Of a stretch of 64,000 nucleotides of DNA, positions 8,919 to 19,744 are shown piece after piece. The DNA comes from CAVQMC01 sp963713505. GTDB taxonomy: Bacteria > Bacteroidota > Ignavibacteria > Ignavibacteriales > Ignavibacteriaceae. The translations under genes and the position numbers were made by a program. The stretch lies in contig CAVQMC010000013.1 in assembly GCA_963713505.1 (NCBI GenBank), positions 51,326 through 115,325 on the forward strand. The letters are read 5' to 3'. Within the stretch, counting starts at the first letter, position 1. Each line of letters starts with the position of its first letter. The notes beneath the pieces were generated by a model. The model did no database searches and was not told the DNA's origin. It saw only the letters and a list, made by a program, of their open reading frames with translations.

Positions 8919-10193
8919 TCACTGATGATTAGTTTCCAAAATCATTTTTTTGATTTTGTTGGAATTTTCACGGTTAGTTTTATATGTAATGTGCATTAAG
9001 TTATCTTCATATTCTGTGGAAATGACTTCTGCAAGCGAATGAATTTTTGCCGCAAGTTTGGAAGCAGTTAAATCAAGATCAACATTTTCCTGAACATAAG
9101 CGTTTTCAATTAAATTTAAAATAGTATCGTTTAATCCGGAAATATTTATTCCTCTTTGAGCAGATATAATTACACTGTTTTCATACCTGTTTCTTAAATA
9201 TTGAATTTTATGTTTTTCTTCCAGAAGATCAACTTTATTAAATATTTTTAATTGAGTTTTCTTACTGCATTCAAGATCTTTAAGAGTTTTTTCAACAACT
9301 TCAATATGGTCTTCAAAATACGGATGAGAAATATCAATTACGTGAAGAATTATATCTGCATCTCTAACTTCATTTAATGTACTTTTAAACGATGCAACAA
9401 GGTTTGCAGGAAGTTTTCTTATAAATCCGACCGTATCGCTTATTAATAATTTTCCGTTTTTACTAAGATTAAAAGTTCTTGTTGTTGAATCCAGAGTTGC
9501 AAAAAGTTTATCTTCTGCAAAAACACCTGACTGTGTTAACAAATTAAATAATGTTGATTTGCCTGCATTTGTATATCCGACTAAAGCAATTCTTACAAAG
9601 CTGTTTCTTCCCTGGCTTTGAGTTTCTCTTTGAAGTTCAATTCTTTTCAATTTTTCTTTAAGATGACTTATTCTGTTCCTGATAATTCTTCTATCGGTTT
9701 CAATTTGTGTTTCACCGGGCCCTTTGGTTCCGATGCCGCCGTATTGTTTTGATAAGTGAGTCCATGCTCTTGTAAGTCTTGGAAGCATGTATTGAAGCTG
9801 AGCAAGTTCAACTTGAGTTTTTGCTTCTTTGGTTTTAGCACGGGAAGCAAAAATATCTAAAATTAATCCGCTTCTATCTACAATTTTTCTGTCAAATAAT
9901 TTTTCCAGATTTCTTACTTGAATCGGTGAAAGATCATCATCAAAAATAACCAACTGAATATTATTTGGCTCTATAAGATTTGCAATTTCTTCCGCTTTAC
10001 CTTTGCCAATATAATATGCCGGATCTATTGTAAATTTATCCTGAACGATTTTAAAAACTGTTTCCGCTCCTGCAGTATATGCCAACTCTTCAAGTTCATT
10101 TAAATGTTCGTCAACGATTTCTCTGTTTAAATCTTTTGTATTTAATGCAACCAGGATTGCTCTTTCAGTGGTTTCGCGGGGAATTTCTATCAT
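8919..10193 (-). CDS. hflX: GTPase HflX
   Basis: Ribosome-associated GTPase that binds the 50S subunit and helps split stalled ribosomes. 424 aa. The N-terminal HflX domain has 'YYIGKGKAEEI' and the glycine-rich 'YGGIGTKGPGETQIETDRR' (about 151-169). The G domain carries G1 GYTNAGKS (206-213), G3 DTVGF and G4 NKVD. A C-terminal domain follows. All motifs are intact. It is 123 bp upstream of hutH on the same strand and 102 bp downstream of the BatA-like gene. Start ATG 10193 gives the standard length. Confidence 0.95.
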   Translation of the reverse strand: MIEIPRETTERAILVALNTKDLNREIVDEHLNELEELAYTAGAETVFKIVQDKFTIDPAYYIGKGKAEEIANLIEPNNIQLVIFDDDLSPIQVRNLEKLFDRKIVDRSGLILDIFASRAKTKEAKTQVELAQLQYMLPRLTRAWTHLSKQYGGIGTKGPGETQIETDRRIIRNRISHLKEKLKRIELQRETQSQGRNSFVRIALVGYTNAGKSTLFNLLTQSGVFAEDKLFATLDSTTRTFNLSKNGKLLISDTVGFIRKLPANLVASFKSTLNEVRDADIILHVIDISHPYFEDHIEVVEKTLKDLECSKKTQLKIFNKVDLLEEKHKIQYLRNRYENSVIISAQRGINISGLNDTILNLIENAYVQENVDLDLTASKLAAKIHSLAEVISTEYEDNLMHITYKTNRENSNKIKKMILETNHQ

Positions 10194-10295
10194 CTATTTA
10201 ATCAACACCTCTTAAATTATTTACTAAAATATAACATAAAATTTAATCATTACAATATTCTTTAATCAGTTTACAAAATAATCAGCATAAAAGTT

Positions 10296-12408
10296 TCATT
10301 TGGAAGAAACATCTACCATTTCTTTTTTGGCATTTCTTGCGATTGTCATTTCTATTAAAGCTAAAATTAATGCTATAAGAACAAAATATTTCCATAATTC
10401 AGAACCGAATCTTGCCTGAGAAATAATTTGTGAAGGATTTTCATCTTTTTTAATTGTGATATGAATTCCCTTAAAGTTTATCTTTTTCAGGTAATCTGCA
10501 AATTTTTTTTCAGTTAAATATTTTGTTACAGATTCAAGCGGATCTGTATTTACAGCAAATTCAGTTAAAATATTGTTTCCGGAATAAACATCGTAATTTC
10601 CGCTCAAACTAGTTTGATTAAAGTTGATATAATTATTTGCAGAATTTTTTTCAAGATTTATAAACACTTCAGTTTTATTCGGCTGAACAATTTTTATTTG
10701 AGGATTTGTTCTATTGCTGATATTTACTGTAACTTCATCGCCCGCAATGTAATTAACTTGTCCTCTGTCTTTTGAAGAAAAATAATAAACAGATTTATTT
10801 ATAATCGGAACAAAAATACTTTTTAAAGGAAAGTTGCTCCAGCTTAAAACAGGAGAAACACTTAATAGAAAAACTTTACCGCTGTTTATTTTGAATTCAC
10901 TTAAGAAAGATGAACCGTCAACAAGACTAATTATATTTTTACCTTTTCCTTCTGTATTAATTTTCAAATAGCGGAAAATATCAGGTGATTCAATTTTTTT
11001 ATTTTCATCTTTTTTAAGAAATAAATCATTAAATATCGGATGATCAAATTCAACCTTACTGAATGAAACCGAATTGCCGTTTTGATTTGTTTCGTTTACT
11101 TCTCCTTGAGGTTTCGGTAATCCTAATTGATTTAATAAATTTCCAAATTGATTTGCATTAGAATTTGAACCGGGCATTAAAAATAATCCGCCGCCACTGT
11201 TTAAATAAGATTTTAATCTATCAACATTAGAAATATTCTGCGAGCCAATTACAAATACTGCATCATAATCATTTAAATTGATAGAAGAAATTTGATTAAG
11301 ATTTCTTTCCGTAACTTTAATTGAATTGTTTTCATCTGCGGAAAGTGCAAGTTTTACAAATTTAGAATCGTCAGGATTATCAGTAAAAATTATAACAGGA
11401 ATTTCTCCGGGAATAAAAACATTTGTATATCTTTTATTATCCTGATTTATATCATCATCTTCTATTTCAGCAAAAACATCCGCAAATCCTTTAGAATTTA
11501 TTACAGCTTCAAATGAAGTTGTTTTAGATTCTCCAGGATTTAAATTAATACTTTGCTGAACACTTCGTTTACCATTTACAAATAAAGAGACAACCAAATT
11601 TTTTACTAGCTGCTTTGAATAATTTGTTACCGTTACATTAAAATCGACCGGTTTATTTTTTTCGAATATCTGCGATTCAACAGTCAAATTGCTTATGCCG
11701 ATATTGTAAACATCTTTTCCGGAATAATTAAAAGTGTACAGACGGATTTTATCATTTAATAATTTACTTAAATCAGAAATATCATTTTCATTTGCAAGTC
11801 TGCCGGATTGGAAATCACTTAGCAAATAAATTTCTTTATTAAAGTTGTCTGATCTTGGAAAGAATTTCTCCGGCTTTTACAATTGAATTATTCAGTAATC
11901 CGCTTTTATCAGAAATTTCAGTTTTATCAATTTGTTTTTCAAAATCACTTAAATTGCTTGTTAATTTTGGATTACTTTTTCCGTTATCGGAAACTAAAAC
12001 TAATGCGGCATCATCGCCTTCCTGCAATTGATTTAGAAGGTTTTTAATTGTTTCTTTTTCCTGATTAAAATAAGATCCGTTTTGATCGATTACCGACATG
12101 CTGAATGTGTCATCAAGAATAAAAACCGCAGAAGTTTTTGCTGCTGAAGTTGTTCCTCCGATTGCAACTCCTTTTAAAGTCGGTCTGGCAAAAGCGGTAA
12201 CTAAAAAAAGAATAATTAAAACTCTCAGCGCCATTAAAAGCCATTGTTTAAGCTTAATTTTCCTGATCTTATTTTTTTGAAGTTCTTTTAAAAAAGCTAA
12301 AGTACTGAAATCAACTCGCTTTAATTTACGCAGATTTAAAAGATGAATTAAGACAGGAATAGAAGCTGCTAAAAGTCCGAACAAAACAGCCGGGTTAAGA
12401 AAAATCAT
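10296..12408 (-). CDS. BatA-like (aerotolerance N-terminal / VWA-type) membrane protein, one frameshift
   Basis: The N-terminal part is the BatA domain: 'FLNPAVLFGLLAASIPVLIHLLNLRK', the basic stretch 'KELQKNKIRKIKLKQW', then a second membrane helix 'LLMALRVLIILFLVTAFARP'. A von Willebrand-A-like segment follows ('AVFILDDTFSMS'), then a long extracytoplasmic region with a GATase1-like part ('YDAVFVIGSQN', 'LNSGGGLFLMPG'), and a final C-terminal helix ('LWKYFVLIALILALIEMTIA'). The frame breaks at about 11841 (TTT for TT after CAAC). Removing one T joins both parts into 703 aa. The gene stands apart from the DUF4159/DUF4175 pair 7 kb away, although such proteins are often clustered. Function is unknown, probably envelope-associated. 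Confidence 0.82.
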
Positions 12409-12582
12409 TAATTATTTATAACCTTTTGATTGCAATTTATCAGATAAAAATAATAATATTAAATGCCTATTACTAATACGGTTTTTTGACCCAAAGCTGG
12501 ATTAGGTTTCTAATAATTTAATTTATTATACAAATTTATAATTTACAGAATTATACTAGAGTATTATTATAATAACATTATT

Positions 12583-12608
12583 GTTCTTTTGTCTTGATAC
12601 AAAAGAAC
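12583..12608. repeat. Perfect hairpin, GTTCTTTTGT / ACAAAAGAAC
   Basis: Ten-base arms at 12583-12592 and 12599-12608 with loop CTTGAT. A second match follows: CTTGAT in the loop is complementary to ATCAAG at about 12615-12620, so two alternative foldings exist. Very similar 'TTCTTTTGTCTTGA' hairpins are common, from memory, in Bacteroidota intergenic DNA. The element is not next to a T-tract suited to either neighbouring gene, so it is more likely a dispersed repeat than a terminator. Confidence 0.6.
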
Positions 12609-12987
12609 CAAAAAATCAAGGCTGTAAATAAATTCCTAAAATTATGCTAATTTTCTATAGGAAAAATAAACTCAAACCGATAAATCAGGTCTCAAACAGA
12701 TTTTTCCAATTAAGATTAATCTTCTATTTAAAATTATTGATTTAATTGTTTAAGGTTTTTATTTCCGCATAATTTTTTAACGGAATTTATTTAAGGCCAT
12801 GGATTACCGTTTTCATAATTCAACCAGTCAATTTTTTGCTGTTAGCTAAATATTAAATTTATTTACAACCGTCAACCAATTCGCTTCATTCATTTCCTGA
12901 TTAGAAATACTTTAAAGGTTCAAAATTAATTTATGTTTTAAATTTTAATTTGCTCTAATCAAAAAAGTAAACATTCAAAATTTTTAA

Positions 12988-13022
12988 ACAAAAAATGCGG
13001 TCCAATTTTATTTGAACCGCAT
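12988..13022 (-). terminator. Terminator of the aconitase gene
   Basis: On the minus strand an 11-bp stem with one mismatch (arms 13012-13022 and 12995-13005, ATGCGGTTCAA/TTGGACCGCAT) is followed by TTTTTTG. It lies 23 bp past the aconitase stop. Confidence 0.8.
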
Positions 13023-13044
13023 AAATGTTAAAAAATAATTTTAA

Positions 13045-15310
13045 CTAGTTTTTATTTGCCTGAGCAATTAAGTTTAAAGCACTTCCGGCTTTAAACCATT
13101 TTATCTGATGTTCATTCATTGTATGATTTAACATAGCTTCATCTTTTGAACCATCGTTGTGTTTGATAACTAGTTTTAATTGTTTGTCAGGTTTCAAATC
13201 TGTTAAACCAATAATGCTTACTTTATCGCCTTCTTTTATTTTATCATAATCTTTCGGATCAGCAAAAGTTAAAGGAAGCATTCCTTGTTTTTTAAGATTC
13301 GTTTCGTGAATTCTTGCAAAGCTTTTAACGATGATTGCTCTGCCGCCGAGAAATCTCGGTTCCATTGCAGCATGTTCGCGGCTTGAACCTTCGCCGTAAT
13401 TTTCATCGCCTACAACAACCCAGTTTATCCCTTTTGCTTTATATTCTCTTGCCACTTCCGGAATAGATTTATATTCGCCGGTCATAATATTTTTAGTTTT
13501 TCCTGCATCTCCGGTAAAAGCATTTATTGCTCCGATAAACATATTATTTGAAATATTATCCAAATGACCTCTGAATCTTAGCCACGGACCTGCCATAGAA
13601 ATATGATCGGTTGTACATTTACCTTTTGCTTTTAATAAAACCGGTAAATCTTCAAGATCTTTTCCATCCCATGGTTTAAATGGAGTAAGCAATTGCAGTC
13701 TTTCGCTGTCCGGTTTTACAATTACTTCTACATCAGAACCATCTTTTGCAGGAGGAACAAATCCTTTTTCATCTTTCAAAAATCCTTTTGGAGGAAGTTC
13801 TTCGCCTGAAGGAGGATCAAGTTTTACTTTTTCTCCTTTTTCATTAACCAATTCATCCGTAATAGGATTAAAAGATAAACTTCCTGCAATTGCCAAAGCT
13901 GTTGTTAATTCCGGACTTGCAACAAAAGCTAATGTTTCCGGATTTCCATCATTTCTTTTAGCAAAGTTTCTGTTGAATGAAGTTACAATAGTATTTTTTT
14001 CACCGGTTTTAATATCCATTCTTTTCCACATTCCAATGCAAGGTCCGCATGCATTAGCTAAAATTAATCCGCCGAAATCACTTAAAGTTTTTAATTGTCC
14101 GTCTCTTTCAATCGTAGCTCTAACTTGTTCGGAACCGGGAGTAATTGTAAATTGAGATTTTGTTTTTAATCCCTTTGCCATTGCTTGTTTTGCAATGCTA
14201 GCTGAGCGGTCGATATCTTCATAGCTGGAATTTGTACAGCTTCCAATTAAAGCAACTGAAATTTTATCGGGATAATTCTGTTCTTTAACTGCTTCTTTCA
14301 TTTTAGAAATCGGCCAAGCTTTATCCGGAGTAAAGGGACCATTTAAATGCGGTTCAAGTTCATCTAAATTAATTTCAATTACCTGATCATAATATTTTTC
14401 CGGATTTTCAAAAACTTCTTTATCAGCAGTTAATTGATCAGCCATTCCTTCTGCAAGAGAAGCAACATCAGCTCTATCGGTAATTCTTAAATAAGAAGAC
14501 ATTCTTTCATCAAATGGAAATACAGAAGTTGTTGCGCCGATTTCCGCACCCATGTTGCAGATAGTTCCTTTTCCGGTACAAGAAATTGAATTAGTTCCTT
14601 CACCGAAATATTCTACAATTGCACCGGTTCCGCCTTTAACAGTTAAAACTCCTGCAAGTTTTAAGATTACATCTTTAGCAGAAGTCCAGCCGTTCATTTT
14701 GCCGGTTAATTTAACTCCGATAAGTTTGGGCCATTTTAATTCCCACGGCATTCCGGCCATAACATCAACAGCATCGGCACCGCCTACACCAATTGCAATC
14801 ATTCCTAAACCGCCTGCATTTGGAGTATGTGAATCTGTTCCTATCATCATTCCGCCTGGGAATGCATAATTTTCTAAGATTACTTGATGAATTATTCCGG
14901 CTCCGGGTTTCCAGAAACCAATTCCATATTTTCTGGAAATACTTTCAAGAAAATCATATACTTCTTTGTTTTCATCGGTTGCTCTCATCAGATCATCTTT
15001 AGCACCAACTTGTGCTTGAATTAAGTGATCGCAATGAACTGTTGAAGGAACTGCAGCTGTCTTTTCTTCCTGCAGACATAAACTGAAGCAATGCCATCTG
15101 AGCAGTTGCATCTTGCATTGCAACTCTATCCGGAGATAATTCAGAATAATCTTTTCCTCTTTTTAATTCGTTTTTCGGATCATCCCATAAATGCGAATAA
15201 AGTACTTTTTCAGCATATGTCATTGGTCTGCCTAAAACTTTTCTAGCATTTTCTACTTTTTTATTAAAATCCGAATAAACTTTTTTAATCATTTCTATAT
15301 TTGCCGCCAT
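13045..15310 (-). CDS. Aconitate hydratase (one frameshift)
   Basis: TCA-cycle [4Fe-4S] enzyme interconverting citrate and isocitrate. The cluster ligands are visible: 'SCTNSSYEDIDR' and 'NACGPCIGMW'. Also seen are 'DSHTPNAGGLGMIAIGVGGADAV' motifs of domain 1 and the C-terminal swivel-domain signature 'GDENYGEGSSREHAA'. Start ATG 15310 has AAGGAT upstream; an open frame extends further but lacks a site. The reading frame breaks at 15061, where one extra G (on the coding strand, AAAAGACAGC) interrupts 'SAGRKTAAVPSTVHCDHL'. Removing it gives 754 aa, the length of the mitochondrial-type aconitase found in Bacteroidota. TATTTTTG at 15352-15359 could be the promoter -7 element. Confidence 0.93.
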
Positions 15311-15351
15311 TTCAATATCCTTATAATGAAATATTTTAAAATTATTGTTCA

Positions 15352-15359
15352 CAAAAATA
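15352..15359 (-). promoter_or_regulatory. Possible -7 box (TATTTTTG) of the aconitase promoter
   Basis: Fits the Bacteroidota TAnnTTTG consensus, 41 bp upstream of the aconitase start. No clear TTG -33 element is at the right distance. Confidence 0.3.
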
Positions 15360-15526
15360 AAAAAAAGTGAATTGAATTGCTGAATTATGAAAGATATAAA
15401 AATAAGGATGCTTAAAATCTCACAAATATTTTTATAATTTTAGCTACTAGATATTTATTTTTTTAATTATTTAACGATTTTTTTTCTAAATTATGACGAT
15501 TATACATTCAATATTGAATTAAAATA

Positions 15527-17719
15527 ATGGAAAAATTAAAAAAACTTGTACCGAGAAAGATCCAGACAAAAATCTACTTATTCATAGTTTTACTTACTAT
15601 ATTTTTTCTGATAGGTCTTCATTTTCAAATGAAATCTGAAACTGAAAAAATTGACTTTTTACTGAAGAATAAACATGCCGATCAAAATCTTTTGCTTAAT
15701 AAATCAGTTTCAATTCTTGGAATAAGTTTAAAAACTCTGGTTGATGATTACACTTATTGGGATGAAATGGCAAATTTTGTTAAACATCCTGATGTTGATT
15801 GGGCTTATACAAATATTGATTTTGTTTTACCTGTTTTTAACGCACAAGCAGCCTGGATTTATGATTCGAGTTTTAAATTAGTCTATTCATATAATACACT
15901 AAATGACAGAACAATTAATAATATTCCAATAAATATAGAATTATTTAAAGAAAAAATTAAAACAAATTATTTTCAACATTTTTTCATAAGTACATCGTTA
16001 GGAATTTTCGAAATACAGGAAGCTCCTATTCAAAGTGAAGATTATAATAGGGAAGCAAAACCTAAAGGATATTATTTTGCAGGCAGATTATGGTCGAAAG
16101 AATATTTGAATGATATATCAGTTTTAACTTCCAGCAATATTAAATTAATAAATCCAAACGAAACAATTAAGAATGAAAGTATATCGGATTCTTCTAAATT
16201 CATTAATATTTCATATAAAAATTTAATAGGATTAAACGGTAAACCAATTGCTAAAGCTGCTGCAATCAGCAGATCAAAAATAATCGAGCAGTCAATTAAT
16301 TCTTTTTCATCTCAATATACAATAACAATAATTTTTGCAGTTTTAATTTTAGGTTCAATATTATTATTCCTTTATTTGTTTGTAATACGTCCGATTAATA
16401 GAATAACTTTAAGTTTAAAGAATGAAGATGCCGCTGTTTTAATCCCTTATATAAAAAAGGATAATGAATTCGGAAGTCTTGCATCATTAATAAAACAATT
16501 TTTTGACCAGAAAATAAATTTTGTTAAAGAAATTAATGAAAGGAAATTTGTTGAAAAAGCTTTACGAGAAAGTGAAAATTTATATAAAACTATTTTTGAA
16601 GCTTCAGCTGATGCATTTATTATTCTTAATCATGAAAACAAGGTTATTTCTGTAAATGAAAGTTTTACACAATTATTTTTATTTACTCTAAATGAACTTC
16701 AGACAAAGGATTATTTTTCTATTGTTAAACATAGCGGTAATGATTTTAAAATCGAACAAATAAAAAACAAAGGAACTGAAGAAACTATAGGTCCGGTTTC
16801 ACTTAAAATAATGTGTAAAAATAATTCTGTTATTGATGTTGACGTATTAAGTTCTCCGATAATACTGAAAGAAAAACCATATGTTTTATTGAGATATACA
16901 GATATAACCGAAATAAAAAGATTGGAAGAAGATGCTAAAAAACATCAACTGCAGCTGCAGCAGGCAGATAAACTTGCTTCCTTAGGATTACTTGTGGCAG
17001 GTGTTGCTCATGAAATTAATAATCCAAATACATTTATTTCCGTTAACATTCCTTATATACAGCAATATTTTAACGAAATTTTTCCAATTCTAGATGATTA
17101 TGCAAAATTAAATCCAGGGTTTAAAATTTCAAATATTGAATACTTTAAATTTAAAGAAGATGTAAAAGATTTAATTTTGGATTTAAAGGAAGGTTCTTCA
17201 AGAATTACAAATATAGTGAACGAATTAAAAGATTTTGCAAAAGTTGAATCACAGTATCAAATAGAAATGTTTGGTCTTAAGGAAGTAATAAATTCCGCAA
17301 TAAGATTTTTATCGACTCAAATAAAAAAGAAAGATTCCAAAATTATATTTAATATTACCCATGATTATTTATTAACTGCAAACAAACAGAAATTAGGACA
17401 GGTTTTGATTAATGTTTTAACAAATTCACTGGATGCGGTTGATACAAAAAAAGGAAAAATAAAAATCGATTTGGAAGTTGATAAAGACAAAAATTTAAAT
17501 TGTATTATAACCGATAATGGAATCGGCATACCAAAAGAACAATTAAATGTTGTATTCGATCCTTTTTATTCTTCTAAAACCAATTCCGGCGGAACCGGTC
17601 TTGGTCTTTCTGTAGCAAGAAGCATAATGGAAAGCATGGGATTTTCAATTTTATTAAATAGTGAAGAATCAATTGGAACAACTGTAACACTTATTTTCCC
17701 AAAGGAGTTCTATAAGTGA
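15527..17719 (+). CDS. CHASE4-PAS sensor histidine kinase
   Basis: 730-aa membrane sensor kinase. Order: helix at 16-34; periplasmic CHASE4-like sensor with 'LVDDYTYWDEM' (about 54-255); second helix about 270-290 ending 'FVIRPINRI'; a HAMP-like linker; a PAS domain (about 345-460, 'IFEASADAFIILNHENKVISVNESF'); an HisKA domain with phospho-acceptor H495 in 'GVAHEINNPN'; and a C-terminal ATPase with 'DNGIGIPKEQL' and 'GGTGLGLSVA'. The architecture resembles NtrB/AtoS-like kinases that pair with sigma-54 activators. The stop overlaps the GTG start of the response regulator by four bases (GTGA), so the pair is translationally coupled. The ligand is unknown. Confidence 0.93.
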   Translation: MEKLKKLVPRKIQTKIYLFIVLLTIFFLIGLHFQMKSETEKIDFLLKNKHADQNLLLNKSVSILGISLKTLVDDYTYWDEMANFVKHPDVDWAYTNIDFVLPVFNAQAAWIYDSSFKLVYSYNTLNDRTINNIPINIELFKEKIKTNYFQHFFISTSLGIFEIQEAPIQSEDYNREAKPKGYYFAGRLWSKEYLNDISVLTSSNIKLINPNETIKNESISDSSKFINISYKNLIGLNGKPIAKAAAISRSKIIEQSINSFSSQYTITIIFAVLILGSILLFLYLFVIRPINRITLSLKNEDAAVLIPYIKKDNEFGSLASLIKQFFDQKINFVKEINERKFVEKALRESENLYKTIFEASADAFIILNHENKVISVNESFTQLFLFTLNELQTKDYFSIVKHSGNDFKIEQIKNKGTEETIGPVSLKIMCKNNSVIDVDVLSSPIILKEKPYVLLRYTDITEIKRLEEDAKKHQLQLQQADKLASLGLLVAGVAHEINNPNTFISVNIPYIQQYFNEIFPILDDYAKLNPGFKISNIEYFKFKEDVKDLILDLKEGSSRITNIVNELKDFAKVESQYQIEMFGLKEVINSAIRFLSTQIKKKDSKIIFNITHDYLLTANKQKLGQVLINVLTNSLDAVDTKKGKIKIDLEVDKDKNLNCIITDNGIGIPKEQLNVVFDPFYSSKTNSGGTGLGLSVARSIMESMGFSILLNSEESIGTTVTLIFPKEFYK

Positions 17720-19092
17720 ATAATGCAAAAATATTAATTATTGATGATGAAATTTCTTTTCTAAGATCTATAAGAAGAGTTTTATGGCAGGATGGATATG
17801 AAAATATTTTAACTGAAAGCAATGCATTAACAGCAAAAGAAATAATTAAAAATGAAGACTTGGATTTAGTATTATTAGATGTTTCCATGCCGGATATGAA
17901 CGGTATAGAATTGCTGGAATATATTTTAAGACAAAACCCAAGAACTCCGGTAATTTTGGTAACTGCATTAGATAATTATGAACTGGCATTTAAAGCCATA
18001 AAAATAGGTGCTTATGATTATGTTGTTAAACCGCCGGATAATAACCGTTTTTTATTAACAATAAGAAGAGCTTTAGATCAAAGAATAACTCATAAGGAAA
18101 TTGATGCACTTCGTTCAGGACAAAAAGAAATAATTAAATCCCATTCTGAGTTTTCCGATATAATCACTAATTCTCCTCAAATGAATAAAGTGTTTGAATT
18201 AGTAGAAATTTTTGCTCCAACCGATGAAACAGTTTTAATAACAGGAGAAACAGGGTCCGGAAAAGATTTAATTGCAAAAAAAATTCATGATCTTTCACCC
18301 AGAAAAAACAAACCTTATATAGTTGTCAATATGGCTTCTATTTCTTCATCACTTTTTGAGAGTGAATTATTTGGGCATGAAAAAGGTGCATTTACCGGGG
18401 CTGCAAATGAAAAGATCGGTTATTTTGAAGCAGCAAATCACGGTACTATTTTTCTTGATGAAATAGGTGAACTTCCCAAAGAATTACAAGGAAAACTTTT
18501 AAGAACCATTCAGTATAATGAAATTTATAGGATAGGAAGTTCGAAACCAATTAAATTAAATATTAGAATTATTACTGCCACAAATAAAAACTTAATTGAG
18601 GCTGTAAATGATAATGAATTTCGTGCAGATTTATATCATCGCTTAAACAGAGGATTTATTCACCTTCCTCCGCTTCGGGAAAGAGATGATGATATAAATA
18701 TATTAGCTAATCACTTTTTGAAAATGGGTAATAAAAAATACAACAAAAAAATAAAAGGATTTTCTAATACCGTTCAGCAGCAGCTCAGAACATATAATTT
18801 TCCAGGTAATATTAGAGAATTAGAAAATATAATACTAAATTCCGTTGTAAAGACAAGAGATTCTGATATAATTAATGAAATTGAATTACCGCATCATAAA
18901 AAAGTAACGATTAATGATACAGAATTTTCCACAAGTCTTTTAACATTGGATGAAGCAGTCAAAACCCACATAAAGAATATTATTCAGCACACAAATGGAA
19001 ATATTCAAAAAGCGGCGGTTATTCTAGGTATAAGTGAAAGAACCCTCCAAAGAAGGTTGAAAAAAATCAGAGATGAAGAAAAACAGCATTAA
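17716..19092 (+). CDS. NtrC-family sigma-54-dependent response regulator
   Basis: 458 aa. The receiver domain carries the acceptor D55 ('LVLLDVSMPD'). The AAA+ domain has Walker A GETGSGKD (177-184), the sigma-54 contact loop GAFTGA (224-229), Walker B 'GTIFLDEIGE' and the 'RADLYHRLN' motif. The C-terminal Fis-type helix-turn-helix is 'IQKAAVILGISERTLQRRLK'. It starts with GTG overlapping the kinase stop. Its only obvious nearby target is the pilin-like operon beginning 173 bp downstream, which is preceded by a -24/-12-like element at 19210-19225. A control link is inferred, not shown. Confidence 0.95.
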   Translation: MNNAKILIIDDEISFLRSIRRVLWQDGYENILTESNALTAKEIIKNEDLDLVLLDVSMPDMNGIELLEYILRQNPRTPVILVTALDNYELAFKAIKIGAYDYVVKPPDNNRFLLTIRRALDQRITHKEIDALRSGQKEIIKSHSEFSDIITNSPQMNKVFELVEIFAPTDETVLITGETGSGKDLIAKKIHDLSPRKNKPYIVVNMASISSSLFESELFGHEKGAFTGAANEKIGYFEAANHGTIFLDEIGELPKELQGKLLRTIQYNEIYRIGSSKPIKLNIRIITATNKNLIEAVNDNEFRADLYHRLNRGFIHLPPLRERDDDINILANHFLKMGNKKYNKKIKGFSNTVQQQLRTYNFPGNIRELENIILNSVVKTRDSDIINEIELPHHKKVTINDTEFSTSLLTLDEAVKTHIKNIIQHTNGNIQKAAVILGISERTLQRRLKKIRDEEKQH

Positions 19093-19099
19093 TTATCTC

Positions 19100-19129
19100 A
19101 GCGACATTTAAAGCGTCAATTTTGTCGCT
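19100..19129 (+). terminator. Hairpin after the response regulator gene
   Basis: AGCGACA (19100-19106) pairs with TGTCGCT (19123-19129), seven bases after the stop codon. The following sequence is only moderately T-rich, so termination strength is uncertain. Confidence 0.45.
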
Positions 19130-19209
19130 TATAATTCTACACACTTCCAATCAAAGCTAAAAAAGTTAAAAATTTTTAAAAATTATGATGTGCATAACAA
19201 AATTATTTA

Positions 19210-19225
19210 GGGCATAGTTTTGGCA
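19210..19225 (+). promoter_or_regulatory. Candidate sigma-54 (-24/-12) promoter of the pilin-like operon
   Basis: GGGCATAGTTTTGGCA keeps the invariant GG at -24 and GC at -12 with exactly ten bases between, as in TGGCAC-N5-TTGCA. It has three mismatches to the full consensus. It lies 41 bp upstream of ATG 19266, immediately downstream of a gene for a sigma-54 activator. Confidence 0.5.
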
Positions 19226-19265
19226 CCTTTAATAAACAATTTTTATTGAAAAATAAAGGTCCAAG

Positions 19266-19742
19266 ATGAGTAACATACAGCAACTTTTAACAATGGGAGC
19301 TTTGTTAATTCTCTCTTTAACTTCTCTTCGGTTTAATACTGCTGTTCTTGAGACAACTACAAGAGAACTTGAAAATAAAGTATATCTTACTGCTTTTTCT
19401 TTAGCTGATGATATGGTTGAAGAAATTAAAGAAAAAAGTTTTGATGAGGCAACTATTGATTTTCCAACTGCAATTGGAAATTTAACTACTAATCTGGGAC
19501 CGGAAACCGGCGAAGTTTATCCATATTATGATGATATTGATGATTATAATGGTTATAGTAAAACAATCAGTGCGCCTCATGCAGAAGATTACCATGTGGT
19601 TTGTCAGGTCCGTTATGTTGACGGCAATAACCCGAATCTAGAAAGCCTCGTAAGAACCTATTATAAAAAAGTTTCAGTTACAGTCTCAAGTCCTTACTTA
19701 AGATTTCCAATAACAGAATCATTCATTTTTACACTTAAATAA
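19266..19742 (+). CDS. Pilin-like protein 1 (PilV-like minor pseudopilin candidate)
   Basis: 158 aa with one N-terminal hydrophobic helix (about 7-23, 'LLTMGALLILSLTSLRF') followed at once by an amphipathic alpha segment ('TTTRELENKVYLTAFSLADDMVEEIKEKSFDE') and a beta-rich C-terminal half. This is the shape of a type IV pilin or minor pseudopilin. The classical prepilin-peptidase site (G/A-FTLxE) is absent. It is the first gene of a tight three-gene operon (gaps of 2 and 1 bp). The start has AAAGGTCC upstream. Its role in a secretion, adhesion or pilus apparatus is inferred from shape and from its two partners only. Confidence 0.6.
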   Translation: MSNIQQLLTMGALLILSLTSLRFNTAVLETTTRELENKVYLTAFSLADDMVEEIKEKSFDEATIDFPTAIGNLTTNLGPETGEVYPYYDDIDDYNGYSKTISAPHAEDYHVVCQVRYVDGNNPNLESLVRTYYKKVSVTVSSPYLRFPITESFIFTLK

Positions 19743-19744
19743 TT

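Larger units (their letters stand above)
12409..13044. other. Non-coding stretch with a hairpin repeat and a terminator
   Basis: 636 bp without a credible gene in any frame. It is very AT-rich. It contains the perfect hairpin at 12583-12608, followed by a poorly defined A/T-rich region, and the aconitase terminator at 12988-13022. No tRNA or other RNA gene was recognised. The segment after the hairpin (about 12609-12960) may be the body of a degenerate repeat, but I cannot delimit it. Confidence 0.6.

Noticed and set aside
19221..19226. TGGCAC as the -24 box of a sigma-54 promoter
   Set aside because: No GC-type -12 box at the required distance. The element 11 bp upstream (19210-19225) keeps both invariant pairs.
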